Assembly: GCA_047602185.1 (NCBI GenBank)
Contig: JASGHY010000001.1
Coordinates: forward strand, 7,502,001-7,566,000
Reading direction: 5' to 3'
Length of the DNA: 64,000 nucleotides
From: PMP191F sp047602185
GTDB lineage: Bacteria > Bacteroidota > Bacteroidia > Chitinophagales > Chitinophagaceae
The position numbers and the translations under genes were made by a program. The notes beneath the pieces were generated by a model that saw only the letters and a program-made list of their open reading frames with translations, was not told the DNA's origin and searched no databases. The stretch's first letter is position 1, and each line of letters starts with the position of its first letter. Of the stretch, positions 15,776 through 23,751 are shown piece after piece.

Positions 15776-16261
15776 CTATTTCTCCAGCAACATCTTCAGG
15801 ACGCCGAGCGCCTTCTGCCACTGCGTCGTGGCGAGGCCCAGGTATCGCTTCCAGCGTACACCTTCATCGAACCCGGTCATCACGATGCGAACGACTGTCG
15901 AGCGGGTGCCGTCCGGGCCAGCTGTCGGGGTGAAGGTCATCTGCACGGCGAGCGGACCGAGCGGACCTCCATCGGGCGGCAGCCAGTAGGCGTCCGCGAG
16001 GAACACGTGGTCGTTCGGTTCGATGTGCATGATCGTGCCGCGGAACACGCCGCCCATCCGGCCGAGCATCTCGTCGCGTTCCTGCGACGGCGGCCACTCG
16101 AGCACGTAGGGACCGAGCAGTCGGGGAATCGCGATCGAGCGGGACGTGCCGTGCCAGGCGCTGAGCGCGGACGCGTCGAAGAACGCCTGGAACACGAGTT
16201 CCACGGGCGCGTTGACGTCGAGCGTGACGTCAAGCTTGAGGGACTGATCCTTGTCCGCCAT
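15776..16261 (-). CDS. SRPBCC/AHSA1-like protein
   Basis: A 161-residue single-domain protein. LDVTLDVNAPVELVFQAFFD at the N-terminus and the closing helix TTQWQKALGVLKMLLEK follow the AHSA1/START pattern. The centre has WPPSQERDEMLG and VFLADAYWLPP. Such proteins bind small hydrophobic ligands or act as Hsp90 co-chaperone relatives; no specific role can be assigned. The stop is adjacent to the start of the TPR gene, and it is divergent from the LOG-family gene. Confidence 0.8.
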   Translation of the reverse strand: MADKDQSLKLDVTLDVNAPVELVFQAFFDASALSAWHGTSRSIAIPRLLGPYVLEWPPSQERDEMLGRMGGVFRGTIMHIEPNDHVFLADAYWLPPDGGPLGPLAVQMTFTPTAGPDGTRSTVVRIVMTGFDEGVRWKRYLGLATTQWQKALGVLKMLLEK

Positions 16262-16342
16262 CGTGTTGGGTGCGGGGAGCGTCGCGAACGGCCGATCGGC
16301 CGGGAAGAGCGAATTCTAACATCTGGTAAAGTGACCGCAGGC

Positions 16343-17202
16343 ATGTCGCAGCAGCCGGTCGCCTACCTCTATCCAGAGTTCCTCGAAAGCGCCGATGCCC
16401 GCCCGATTCGCATCCTGGCCGAATACCTGGAACCGCTGAAACGCTTCCACGAGCAGAAGGTTCAGGATACGGTCGTCTTCTTCGGGTCGGCGCGGGTCGA
16501 CAGCCGGGAGCGGGCCGAACGCGCGCTGAAGACGCTGAAGGCTCGCAATCTTCCCGTCGGCGACGGTCACTACGAAGCCGAGTTGCGCAGGAGCCGGAAG
16601 GCCGTGGAGTGGGCGCGGTACTACGAGGAAGCGCGCGAGCTGTCGCGCCTGCTCACGACGTGGAGCATGGCGATTCAGTCCGACAATCATCGCTTCGTCG
16701 TCACCTCCGGCGGCGGGCCCGGCATCATGGAAGCGGCGAACCGCGGCGCGCGAGAAGCGGGTGGCAAGACCATCGGTCTGAACATCCGGTTGCCGTTCGA
16801 GCAGGGAGCCAATCCCTACATCACCGATGGGTTGCACTTCGAGTTCCACTACTTCTTCATGCGGAAGTTCTGGTTCGCGTATCTCGCGAAGGCACTGGTC
16901 ATCTTCCCGGGCGGCTTCGGCACGCTCGACGAGCTGTTCGAAGTCCTCACGCTCGCGCAGACCGACAAGCTCTCGAAGAAATCGGCGTCGTCCTCTACGG
17001 CCGGCAGTACTGGGATGCGATCCTGAACTTCGGTCCGATGTCGGAGTGGGGCGCGATCCACGAGCAGGATCTCGAACTGTTCAAGTACGCCGATACACCG
17101 GTCGAAGCGTTCGATTGCCTGCAGAGTCACCTTGTCGCCCATCACCTCCAGCCGACCGAGCAGGAAGCGTCCGCGCCCGGCATCGCGAAGACCAGAGGGT
17201 AG
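16343..17202 (+). CDS. LOG-family (lysine-decarboxylase-like) protein, one frameshift
   Basis: A Rossmann-fold protein of about 286 residues. The family motifs are SGGGPGIMEAANRGA (near residue 128) and PGGFGTLDE (about 188-196), the latter being the PGGxGTxxE signature of LOG/TIGR00730 phosphoribohydrolases that cleave nucleoside monophosphates such as cytokinin ribotides. The frame breaks near 16,975, where AAGAAATCGG should probably be AAGAAAATCGG. The remainder continues as IGVVLYGRQYWDAI to TAG 17202. Length is that of the longer bacterial subgroup. It may hydrolyse AMP-like substrates. Confidence 0.85.
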
Positions 17203-17275
17203 GAAGGAGGTCGGAGGTCAGAGGTCGGAGGTCGGAGGTTTGAGGTCAGGGCGGAGGTTTGAGGTCAGAGGGCGA
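17203..17275. repeat. Heptamer tract AGGTCGG/AGGTCAG/AGGTTTG
   Basis: About nine seven-base units starting at the LOG-gene stop, with one five-base slip (GGCGG) in the middle. It ends about 35 bases before the dinB-like start. Purine-rich on this strand. Confidence 0.85.
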
Positions 17276-17310
17276 GACCTTGCCCGAAGCCTGCGTGAAG
17301 AGGAGCCAGG

Positions 17311-17793
17311 ATGGATCGCGACACTCGACAGAAGTTGATTGACGCCTACAAGGACGGGTTCCGCATGGTCTCAGAGGCGCTGGCCGGCGCCACCGACGAT
17401 GAACTGGATGCGGCGCCTGGACCAGGGAAATGGACTGCGCGTGAGATCGTGCATCACCTGGCCGACAGTGAGATGACGTCGGCCATCAGGCTCCGCCTCC
17501 TCGTCGCCTCACCCCGTCCGAGCATCGTCGGTTACGACCAGGACGAGTTCGCCCGCCGTCTCTATTACACGGAGCGGCCGATCGCCGCGTCGCTCGATGC
17601 CTTCGGCGCCGCGCGCCGTTCGACAGCCGAGATCCTCGATCGGATGTCGGAAGAAGAGTGGCAGCGCGAAGGCACGCACACGGAACACGGTCGCTACACG
17701 GTCTACACGTGGCTCGAGCTGTACGCCGCGCATGCGCACGGACACGCGGAGCAGATTCGCGTCGCGCGCGAAGCAGCTCGGCGGAAACGATAG
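17311..17793 (+). CDS. DinB/YfiT-family protein
   Basis: A 160-residue four-helix-bundle protein of the DinB superfamily. Potential metal ligands are His in EIVHHLADSE (residues about 48-58) and the pair in AHAHGHAEQIRVA near the C-terminus, the usual triad. PGKWTAREIVHHL is the family's hallmark. Family members include thiol transferases (bacillithiol, mycothiol) and many uncharacterised proteins. ATG 17311 follows GAGGAGCCAGG, an acceptable ribosome site. Not obviously in an operon. Confidence 0.88.
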   Translation: MDRDTRQKLIDAYKDGFRMVSEALAGATDDELDAAPGPGKWTAREIVHHLADSEMTSAIRLRLLVASPRPSIVGYDQDEFARRLYYTERPIAASLDAFGAARRSTAEILDRMSEEEWQREGTHTEHGRYTVYTWLELYAAHAHGHAEQIRVAREAARRKR

Positions 17794-17820
17794 GGTAGCC
17801 CTAGTGCGTTTCAGTTCGGC

Positions 17821-17874
17821 GTAGTGCCCGCCTTCAGGCGGGCCAACGGAAGTCCGGCTGAAGCCGGACACTAC
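17821..17874. repeat. Inverted REP pair (BIME-like)
   Basis: REP 1 (17821-17843): GTAG head, then the palindrome GCCCGCC-TTCA-GGCGGGC. REP 2 (17852-17874), inverted: GTCCGGC-TGAA-GCCGGAC followed by CACTAC. The pair is bounded by GTAG and CTAC and separated by eight bases. The head-plus-hairpin form is that of REP elements mobilised by TnpA-REP (RAYT) transposases. Confidence 0.85.
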
Positions 17875-17899
17875 GACACTATGCACAGAGGCTCAGACA

Positions 17900-18050
17900 T
17901 ACAGAGCCGTTGCGCCAACGGTCCTCTGTGGGACCCTGTGTCTCCGTGGCGATGATCGTCTCGCACGTGAAGGACAGAAAGTGCGAAGGGCTCTGTGGAG
18001 CTCTGTGTTTCCGTGGTGACGTCGTGTGTGGTCGCCTGAAGGCGGGCACT
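17900..18050. repeat. Spacer with two CTCTGTG-type blocks and a third REP remnant
   Basis: Two similar blocks, near 17,927-17,960 (CCTCTGTGGGACC, CTGTGTCTCCGTGGCGA) and 17,988-18,022 (GCTCTGTGGAGCT, CTGTGTTTCCGTGGTGA), and a REP without its CTAC end at 18031-18050 (CGCCTGAAGGCGGGCACT). No gene in 17,794-18,069. Confidence 0.65.
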
Positions 18051-18069
18051 CGCCGAATCGACAAACGCA

Positions 18070-19233
18070 TTAGTACAGCAGGAAGCGCTCCCGCACCGTG
18101 TTGAACGCCGCGACCGCCGGTTCCCATGAGCGAGCGATGTCTTCCGCGGGGACGCCTGCTTCGATCTGCTCGCGTGTCTCGGACGTTCCGCAGAGGATGT
18201 CGAACGGCATCAGCGTGTATTCGTACTCGTATGGTGGTTGCTTCCACTCGAAGGCGTCGCGTCCTGCCGCACGGAACGCTTCGGTCAGCAGCACACCGGT
18301 GAGGACCGCAGGGAACGTCTTCCGGTCCGTGACGTGAATCTGGACGCCGCCGCACGTGGTCTTCGCGTGCTTGTGGAACGTCGGTTCGAAGACGGTCGGC
18401 CTGAAGTGGACGCCCGGAATCGCACGCGCGTTCAGCGCATCCGCGAAGCGCTCGTCCGTCACCCACGGCGCCCCGTTCAACTCGAACGGACGCGTCGTCC
18501 CCCGTCCTTCTGAGACGTTCGTCCCCTCGAAGAGGACCGTGCCTGGATAGACCAGCGCCGTGTCGAGCGTCGGCATGTTTGGCGACGGCATCACCCACGG
18601 CGCGCCCGCATCGTCGTGATAGAAGCCGCGCTGCCATCCCTCCATGCGGACCACCTCGAGGTCGGCGCCGATGCCGAAGTGTTCGTTGAAGAGACGCGCG
18701 AGCTCGCCAATCGTCATGCCGTGCCGCATCGGAATCGGGTAGAGGCCAACGAACGACTCGAAGCCGCTGACGAGCATCGGCCCTTCCACCTGTGTCCCGC
18801 CGATCGGATTCGGACGATCGCAGACGATCACCTTGATGCCGTCGCGCTTCGCCGCCGTCAGGCAGTACGCCATCGTGTAGATGTAGGTGTAGATGCGCGT
18901 GCCGACATCCTGGAGATCGACGACGAGGAGGTCGAGTCCGGCGGTCATCTCTGGTGTCGGAATCCGCGTCTCGCTGTAGAGCGAATGGACCGGCACACGC
19001 CGGCGCGTATCGGTCGCATGCGCGCTCTCGATCATGTTCTCCTGCACGTCGGATCGGAACCCGTGCTGTGGACCGAAGATCGCGGCGAGCGTCACGCCCG
19101 GCAAGGCCGCGATGCGATCCGCCACGTGTCCGAAGCGATGGTCCACCGACGCAGGATTGCAGACGATGCCGACACGCTTGCCGAGGAGAGCCGTCGACGA
19201 CAGCAGGCGTTCAGACCCGAGCGTGATACGCAT
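18070..19233 (-). CDS. namZ: DUF1343 exo-beta-N-acetylmuramidase (NamZ)
   Basis: A 387-residue protein (start at ATG 19233, MRITLGSERLLSS) with the full DUF1343 pattern: GKRVGIVCNPASVDHRFGH, AIFGPQHGFRSDVQENM, LDLLVVDLQDVGTRIYTYIY, VCDRPNPIGG, SEGRGTTRPFELNGAPW and TFHKHAKTTCGGVQIHV. Family members remove terminal N-acetylmuramic acid from peptidoglycan fragments, and DVGTRIYTY with the downstream NPIGG loop forms part of the active site. There is no obvious lipoprotein signal, so localisation is unclear. The GTG/ATG options further upstream would extend into the neighbouring divergent gene. Confidence 0.9.
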   Translation of the reverse strand: MRITLGSERLLSSTALLGKRVGIVCNPASVDHRFGHVADRIAALPGVTLAAIFGPQHGFRSDVQENMIESAHATDTRRRVPVHSLYSETRIPTPEMTAGLDLLVVDLQDVGTRIYTYIYTMAYCLTAAKRDGIKVIVCDRPNPIGGTQVEGPMLVSGFESFVGLYPIPMRHGMTIGELARLFNEHFGIGADLEVVRMEGWQRGFYHDDAGAPWVMPSPNMPTLDTALVYPGTVLFEGTNVSEGRGTTRPFELNGAPWVTDERFADALNARAIPGVHFRPTVFEPTFHKHAKTTCGGVQIHVTDRKTFPAVLTGVLLTEAFRAAGRDAFEWKQPPYEYEYTLMPFDILCGTSETREQIEAGVPAEDIARSWEPAVAAFNTVRERFLLY

Positions 19234-19288
19234 GGCGTCGATTATCTGTGATCCGCGCTTGGGAGTAGAGTCAGAGGTGGGGGTTGTC

Positions 19289-19732
19289 ATGACGCCTGAC
19301 AATCGCGCGCGCATCCTCACGTTTCTCCGCTCGCACCGCTGGGCCGTCGAGGCCACCGTCGCCGCCGACGGTGGTCCGCAAGCCGCGCTCATCGGCTTCG
19401 GTGTGACCGATCAGCTCGAGCTCGTGTTCGACACGCTGAAGTCGACACGCAAGGCGCTGAATCTCGATGCCAATCCACGCGTCGCACTCGTCGTCGGCGG
19501 CTGGGGCGACGGCGATCCGCGCACGTTGCAGTGCGAAGGGATTGCCGACGTGCCGCAGGGGCCCGAGCTGCATCGCGTGCAGGCGGCGTACTTCACCGCC
19601 TTTCCCGACGGTCCGCAGCGCAAGGCGTGGCCCGGGATCACCTACGTGCGCGTCACGCCGACCTGGATGCGCTTCTGCGACTACACGGTGATGCCGCCTG
19701 AAATCGTCGAGTGGTCGATGACGACGCAGTGA
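19289..19732 (+). CDS. Pyridoxamine 5'-phosphate oxidase-like flavin-binding protein
   Basis: A 147-residue split-barrel protein. LRSHRWAVEATVAADGGPQA and LVFDTLKSTRKALNLDANPR are typical PNPOx-like FMN-binding segments. The C-terminus YVRVTPTWMRFCDYTVMPPE fits the general-stress FMN/PNPOx-like group rather than true PdxH, which has a different C-terminal domain. It probably binds FMN, F420 or haem. It is divergent from namZ with a 55-base intergenic region. Start at ATG 19289. Confidence 0.8.
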   Translation: MTPDNRARILTFLRSHRWAVEATVAADGGPQAALIGFGVTDQLELVFDTLKSTRKALNLDANPRVALVVGGWGDGDPRTLQCEGIADVPQGPELHRVQAAYFTAFPDGPQRKAWPGITYVRVTPTWMRFCDYTVMPPEIVEWSMTTQ

Positions 19733-19768
19733 GGTGCGCTGCGATCGTGCCTGCTATGATGCACGGCC

Positions 19769-20026
19769 GTGTCCAACCTCGCGCCGCTCCCTGATGCGCC
19801 TCCCGGCCGTTACCGCCACTACAAGGGCGGGGAGTACGAAGTCGTTGGCGTCGTACGCCACAGCGAGACGCTCGAACCGCTGATCCTGTACCGTCCGCTC
19901 TACAACGACACTGGCCTGTGGGTGCGTCTGTTCGCAATGTTCTTCGAGAACGTCGACGTTGGCGGACGCCGCCAGCCGCGATTCGCGCGTGTGCATGACG
20001 ATGCTGCGGGGTCCGCGGACCGTTGA
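19769..20026 (+). CDS. DUF1653 protein
   Basis: An 85-residue protein with the complete DUF1653 pattern: PGRYRHYKGGEYEVVGVVRH, SETLEPLILYRPLYN and LWVRLFAMFFENVDVGG. The fold is a small beta-barrel and the function is unknown. It starts at GTG 19769. The C-terminal tail RVHDDAAGSADR is outside the domain. Confidence 0.85.
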   Translation: MSNLAPLPDAPPGRYRHYKGGEYEVVGVVRHSETLEPLILYRPLYNDTGLWVRLFAMFFENVDVGGRRQPRFARVHDDAAGSADR

Positions 20027-20050
20027 CGCGTTGAACAGCGGAGGGAATCG

Positions 20051-20479
20051 GTGTCGACATTCAACCATCTCGTACTGGTCCTGCACTTCATCGGCCTGGG
20101 CATGGGCCTGTCCGTGTCCTTCGGCAACATCGCCATGCTCGGCGTGATGGCGAAGGCGTCGCCGACGGAGCTGTCTGTGCTCGGGCGCTTTCCACCTGCC
20201 ATCAGCAAAGTTGGCCGCATCGGGCTCGTGCTGCTCTGGGCGACCGGACTCACCATGATCTACACGCGCTGGAACGGCTTCGGCGGCATGCCCTGGCAGT
20301 TCCACGTGAAGCTGACCGCCGTCGTGCTCCTGACGATCGTCGTCGTCTACATCACACGACTCGAAGGGCAGGTGCATCGTGGCGATGCTGCCGCGGCGGC
20401 GAAGCTGCCGACCGTCGGCAAGATGGCATCGCTCTGCGCGCTGACGGCGATCATCTTCGCCGTGCTCGCGTTTGATTGA
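20051..20479 (+). CDS. Four-helix integral membrane protein
   Basis: A 142-residue membrane protein with four hydrophobic segments (about 7-30, 52-68, 82-100, 122-140). The opening VLVLHFIGLGMGLSVSFGN and a conserved-looking polar residue pattern recall DUF2269/CopD-type small membrane proteins. I cannot assign it firmly. Start at GTG 20051, 24 bases after the DUF1653 gene, so both are probably cotranscribed. Confidence 0.65.
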   Translation: MSTFNHLVLVLHFIGLGMGLSVSFGNIAMLGVMAKASPTELSVLGRFPPAISKVGRIGLVLLWATGLTMIYTRWNGFGGMPWQFHVKLTAVVLLTIVVVYITRLEGQVHRGDAAAAAKLPTVGKMASLCALTAIIFAVLAFD

Positions 20480-20605
20480 CGGGGGCGGGGCAGGCAGGTC
20501 GGGCGGGCCGGGCAGGCCAGGCCAGGCAAACTCTTCCCCTGTTTCCTGTTTCCTGTTCCCTGTTCCCTGTTCCCTGTTCCCTGTTCCCTGTTCCCTGTCC
20601 CCTGG
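20480..20605. repeat. Heptamer tract ending in TTCCCTG repeats
   Basis: From the stop codon onward: low-complexity G+C words (GGCAGGT, CGGGCGG, AGGCCAG) to about 20,525, then ten or so nearly identical seven-base units (TTTCCTG, TTCCCTG) from 20,540 to 20,602. The second part is the most regular tract in the window and ends 18 bases before the ABC transporter start. Confidence 0.9.
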
Positions 20606-20622
20606 TTCTATACTGCCGGCGA

Positions 20623-22140
20623 ATGATCCGATTGTTCTCGACGCGCGTGGGCGCGTGGCTTGTCGCGCTCGGCGTCGTGCTTGCGTGGGCCGTGCCGATC
20701 CTCGCGCAGGGGGGCGAGCCGTTCATCTGGGCGGGCGATCCTGAAGGGGGCGCGCCATACGTCGAGGCCGATCCGGCGAATCCCAGTCGGCTGATCGGAT
20801 TCGACGTCGAGATCGCCGATCTCCTGGCGCGCGGTCTCGGGCGGCGGCCGCAATTCAAGTTCATCACCTTCACCTCCATCGCGCAGGGTGTGGCGCGAGG
20901 CGATGCGACCATCGGCCTCAGCGGCATCGAAGACACGCCGGCCTTGCGCGCGTCGATGTCGGTGACGCTGCCCTACTACGAGTTCCGCGAAGTGCTCTCG
21001 GTCCGCACCGCCGATGCCCAGCGCTTTCGTACGCTTGCCGATCTCACCGGTCGTCGCATCGGCACGCTCGGCGGCACGCTGGCCTACGAGATTCTCCTGA
21101 ACGCTGAGCGCGATCACGGCCTCACCGCCGTGTCGTACGACGATGACGTGCATCCGTTCGAGGAGCTGGTGAACGGTCGCGTGGACGCCGTGCTGCTGGA
21201 CAACGTGCTGGCGTTCAGGCGATCGAAGACCGTCAAGGGGTTCGTCGTGCAGCCGGGAAGTGTCGCGATCGGCCACTACGTCGGGGTGTTGGCTCGAGAC
21301 GAATCGGCGCTCAGGGATCGCTGCAACGAGATCCTGAAACAGGCGATGCAGGACGGCACGCTCGAGCGGATCCTCTCGACGTGGCAGATCTGGAACGACG
21401 ATCAACCCGCGCTGCATCGGCGCGTCCTCGCGGGCGAGGCGATTGAACCGATCGTCGGGCTCGATACGAGCAATGCCGTCTCGAGTGCGTCGACGTTCGA
21501 GGCGGCGCGGCGCTATCTGCCGTCGCTCCTGCGCGCGGCAGTCGTGACTATCGTGTTGTCGTGTCTCTCTATGGCGCTGGCCATTGCGCTCGGCGTGTTG
21601 ATCGCGAGCGGACGTGTCTACGGTACGGCGCCCATCCGGCTGCTGCTCACCGGTTACGTCGAGCTGACGCGCGGCACGCCGGTCCTCCTGCAGCTCTTCG
21701 TCCTCTACTACGGCATCGCCACGGCGATTCGTCTGCCGGCGTTCATCGCGGCCTTCCTGGGGCTCGCGCTGAACTACGCGGCGTACGAGAGTGAGATCTA
21801 TCGGTCGTCGCTCGAGGCAATCGGGCGCGGACAGCTCGAAGCGGCGCGCACGCTCGGGTTCACCGAGTGGCAGATCCTTCGTCTCATTCGCGGTCCGCAG
21901 GCGTTCCGTCTCGCGCTGGCGCCGATGACGAACGACTTCGTCGCCTTGCTCAAGGACTCGTCGCTCGTCTCGGTGCTCACCGTCGTCGAGCTCACGAAGC
22001 AGACGCAGATCTTCGCCACCAACCTGGGGAGCTGGGTGTTGCCAGGTGCACTCTGCGCCGCGCTGTATCTCGCCATGTCGCTGCCGTTGTCCGCGCTCGC
22101 GCGGCGTCTCGAGGAACGATGGAAGCAGCCGACCGCCTGA
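20623..22140 (+). CDS. Polar amino-acid ABC transporter: fused binding protein and permease
   Basis: A 505-residue fusion. A signal peptide or first membrane segment (about 8-26) precedes a family-3 solute-binding domain (about 35-265; GFDVEIADLLARGLGRRPQF, GRRIGTLGGTLAYEIL, VDAVLLDNVL). The HisM/GlnP-type permease domain (about 295-500) has five hydrophobic segments and the EAA loop SLEAIGRGQLEAARTLG. The binding domain is therefore tethered at the outer face of the membrane. It imports an amino acid with its ATPase, encoded by the next gene, which overlaps it by 22 bases. Length of each half is normal. Confidence 0.92.
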   Translation: MIRLFSTRVGAWLVALGVVLAWAVPILAQGGEPFIWAGDPEGGAPYVEADPANPSRLIGFDVEIADLLARGLGRRPQFKFITFTSIAQGVARGDATIGLSGIEDTPALRASMSVTLPYYEFREVLSVRTADAQRFRTLADLTGRRIGTLGGTLAYEILLNAERDHGLTAVSYDDDVHPFEELVNGRVDAVLLDNVLAFRRSKTVKGFVVQPGSVAIGHYVGVLARDESALRDRCNEILKQAMQDGTLERILSTWQIWNDDQPALHRRVLAGEAIEPIVGLDTSNAVSSASTFEAARRYLPSLLRAAVVTIVLSCLSMALAIALGVLIASGRVYGTAPIRLLLTGYVELTRGTPVLLQLFVLYYGIATAIRLPAFIAAFLGLALNYAAYESEIYRSSLEAIGRGQLEAARTLGFTEWQILRLIRGPQAFRLALAPMTNDFVALLKDSSLVSVLTVVELTKQTQIFATNLGSWVLPGALCAALYLAMSLPLSALARRLEERWKQPTA

Positions 22141-22820
22141 GCCCGCTCGTCCGCGTCGAAGGGCTGCGCCTCGAACGCGGCACCCGCACGATTCTCGACG
22201 GTGTCACCGTCGACATCGCGCGCGGCGAGGTCGTCGCGCTGATGGGAGCGTCCGGCTCCGGAAAGACGACGCTGCTGCGAAGCCTGGCCGGACTGGAACC
22301 GTTCAAGAGCGGCGCGATCGACGTCGACGGCGTGGCGCTCGCAGGTGGCGTCCCGTCGGCGACCACGTTGCGATTGCTGCGATCGAAGGTCGGCATGGTC
22401 TTCCAGTTCCACTGTCTCTTCGAGCATCTGAGCGCCATCGAGAACGTGTGGCTGGCGCCGGTGCACGTCCACGGCGCGGCACAGGCGGACGCCGAAGCGC
22501 GCGGTCTGGAGCTGCTGGAACAGCTCGGCGTGGCGCATCGGGCTCGCGCGTTGCCGAGAGAGCTCTCCGGGGGCGAGGCGCAGCGCGTGGCGATTGCTCG
22601 CGCTCTGGCTACCGATCCTCCCGTGCTGCTCATGGACGAGCCGACCGCGTCGCTCGATCCCGCCCGGCGGGACGAGCTTGCCGCCATCGTTCGTCAGCTC
22701 GTCGCGCGCGGACGCACGATCGTCGCGGCCACACACGACGAGGATTTCGCCGAGCGGGGGGCCACGCGGATCGTCCGCATGATCGACGGTCGCGTGGGCA
22801 CGTTGTCAGACAAACACTGA
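22119..22820 (+). CDS. Polar amino-acid ABC transporter ATP-binding protein
   Basis: A 233-residue ABC ATPase of the GlnQ/HisP class. Walker A is GASGSGKTT (about 44-52), signature LSGGEAQRVAIARAL, Walker B VLLMDEPTASLD and H-loop AATHDEDFA. The Q-loop region is GMVFQFHCLFEHLSAIENV. It powers the fused binding-protein/permease upstream, with which it overlaps by 22 bases, so the two are coupled. Start at ATG 22119. Confidence 0.93.
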   Translation: MEAADRLSPLVRVEGLRLERGTRTILDGVTVDIARGEVVALMGASGSGKTTLLRSLAGLEPFKSGAIDVDGVALAGGVPSATTLRLLRSKVGMVFQFHCLFEHLSAIENVWLAPVHVHGAAQADAEARGLELLEQLGVAHRARALPRELSGGEAQRVAIARALATDPPVLLMDEPTASLDPARRDELAAIVRQLVARGRTIVAATHDEDFAERGATRIVRMIDGRVGTLSDKH

Positions 22821-22883
22821 CAACATCCGCGTCTCGAACGCGCGGAATCGCGCCAATTCTCGTGCGGAATGCGTGAATAGATG

Positions 22884-23027
22884 TATACTTCGCCCGTCTG
22901 GTGGCCAGTCCCCGCCTGCTTCGCCCGCGCCGAGAGCGTCGATTCGAGCTTCCGTTCTGATGTCTCGTTCTCACCTCCCACGCTTCGCCGAGCTGACGAG
23001 CCTGCCACCTTTGCGTGAGGAGCCAGT
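22884..23027 (+). promoter_or_regulatory. Possible promoter and long leader of the RRM gene
   Basis: TATACT at 22884-22889 resembles a -10 box and lies about 140 bases before the RRM start. No clear -35 is visible. The region 22,821-23,027 has no gene, and a long leader is common for RNA-binding and cold-shock-type genes. Confidence 0.35.
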
Positions 23028-23357
23028 ATGGGTCGCAGGCTGTACGTCGGGAATCTTCCCTACACCACGGGTGAAGCGGAGCTGCAGGAGCTCTTCGGCC
23101 GTGCGGGAAACGTCGAATCGGTTCGCGTGATGCGCGATGCAGCCACGGGGCGAGCCCGCGGCTTCGCATTCGTCGAGATGGCCACCGACGAAGAGGCGCA
23201 GAAGGCAGCGTCCGAGTTCAACCAGTATCAGATGGGTGGACGCGCCCTCACCGTGAACGAAGCGCGGCCGAAGCCGGAAGGTGGCTTTGGAGGCGGCGGC
23301 GGGTTCGGCGGTAATCGTGGCGGCGGTGGCGGCGGACGTCGCGAGCCTCGCTGGTAA
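23028..23357 (+). CDS. Glycine-rich RNA-binding protein (single RRM)
   Basis: A 109-residue protein: one RNA recognition motif (1-80) with RNP2 LYVGNLP and RNP1 RGFAFVEM, then a Gly-rich tail (GGFGGGGGFGGNRGGGGGG) ending in RREPRW. This is the architecture of bacterial and cyanobacterial Rbp proteins, which bind single-stranded RNA and often respond to cold. The stop overlaps the next start (TAATG), so the pair is coupled. ATG 23028 follows GTGAGGAGCC, a good ribosome site. Confidence 0.93.
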   Translation: MGRRLYVGNLPYTTGEAELQELFGRAGNVESVRVMRDAATGRARGFAFVEMATDEEAQKAASEFNQYQMGGRALTVNEARPKPEGGFGGGGGFGGNRGGGGGGRREPRW

Positions 23358-23599
23358 TGGCTCCAAAGAACTGGGCCAAAGGTGACAGGGTGGAGCAGCA
23401 GAACTACGGCAAGGGCACCATCCTGGAGTACAACGAGCATCACGTCGTGATCGAGTTCGACGAACACGGCAAGAAGACGTTCGTCACCAGGCTCGTCCAG
23501 CTGCAGACCACCAGCGAGCCGGCGCCTGCGAAGGCGGTGCGGAAACGCGCACCGCGCAAGACGAAGAAGAAGGAAGAGGCTCCGGCGGACGACGAGTAG
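23357..23599 (+). CDS. Small Tudor-like protein with basic tail
   Basis: An 80-residue protein. KGDRVEQQNYGKGTILEYNE and HHVVIEFDEHGKKTFV form the strand pattern of a small SH3/Tudor-like barrel, as in DUF3553 and the UvrD/PcrA C-terminal domain. A Lys/Arg/Pro-rich tail (KAVRKRAPRKTKKKEEA) then suggests nucleic-acid binding. It is translationally coupled to the RRM gene and shares its terminator, so a joint RNA-related role is reasonable. Exact function unknown. Confidence 0.7.
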   Translation: MAPKNWAKGDRVEQQNYGKGTILEYNEHHVVIEFDEHGKKTFVTRLVQLQTTSEPAPAKAVRKRAPRKTKKKEEAPADDE

Positions 23600-23638
23600 A
23601 CACGAACGACGCGCACGCCTCGACACGCGAACGAAAAA

Positions 23639-23667
23639 GGGGACCGGATATCCGGTCCCCTTTTTTT
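23639..23667 (+). terminator. Strong terminator after the RRM pair
   Basis: GGGGACCGGAT (23639-23649) and ATCCGGTCCCC (23650-23660) form a perfect 22-base palindrome, preceded by five As and followed by seven Ts. It can work in both directions. Confidence 0.92.
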
Positions 23668-23694
23668 GTCGCGCCGCAACGCGCGTGCACCATG

Positions 23695-23717
23695 GCTCGG
23701 CTGAAGCCGGGCACTAC
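23695..23717 (-). repeat. Single REP element
   Basis: GCTCGGC-TGAA-GCCGGGC followed by ACTAC; on the minus strand it reads GTAG head then hairpin. Same form as the 17.8-kb pair. It lies between the terminator of the RRM unit and the 3' end of the NTF2-like gene. Confidence 0.85.
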
Positions 23718-23751
23718 GACTACACGCTGACTGCACGATTGCGCGTACGTC

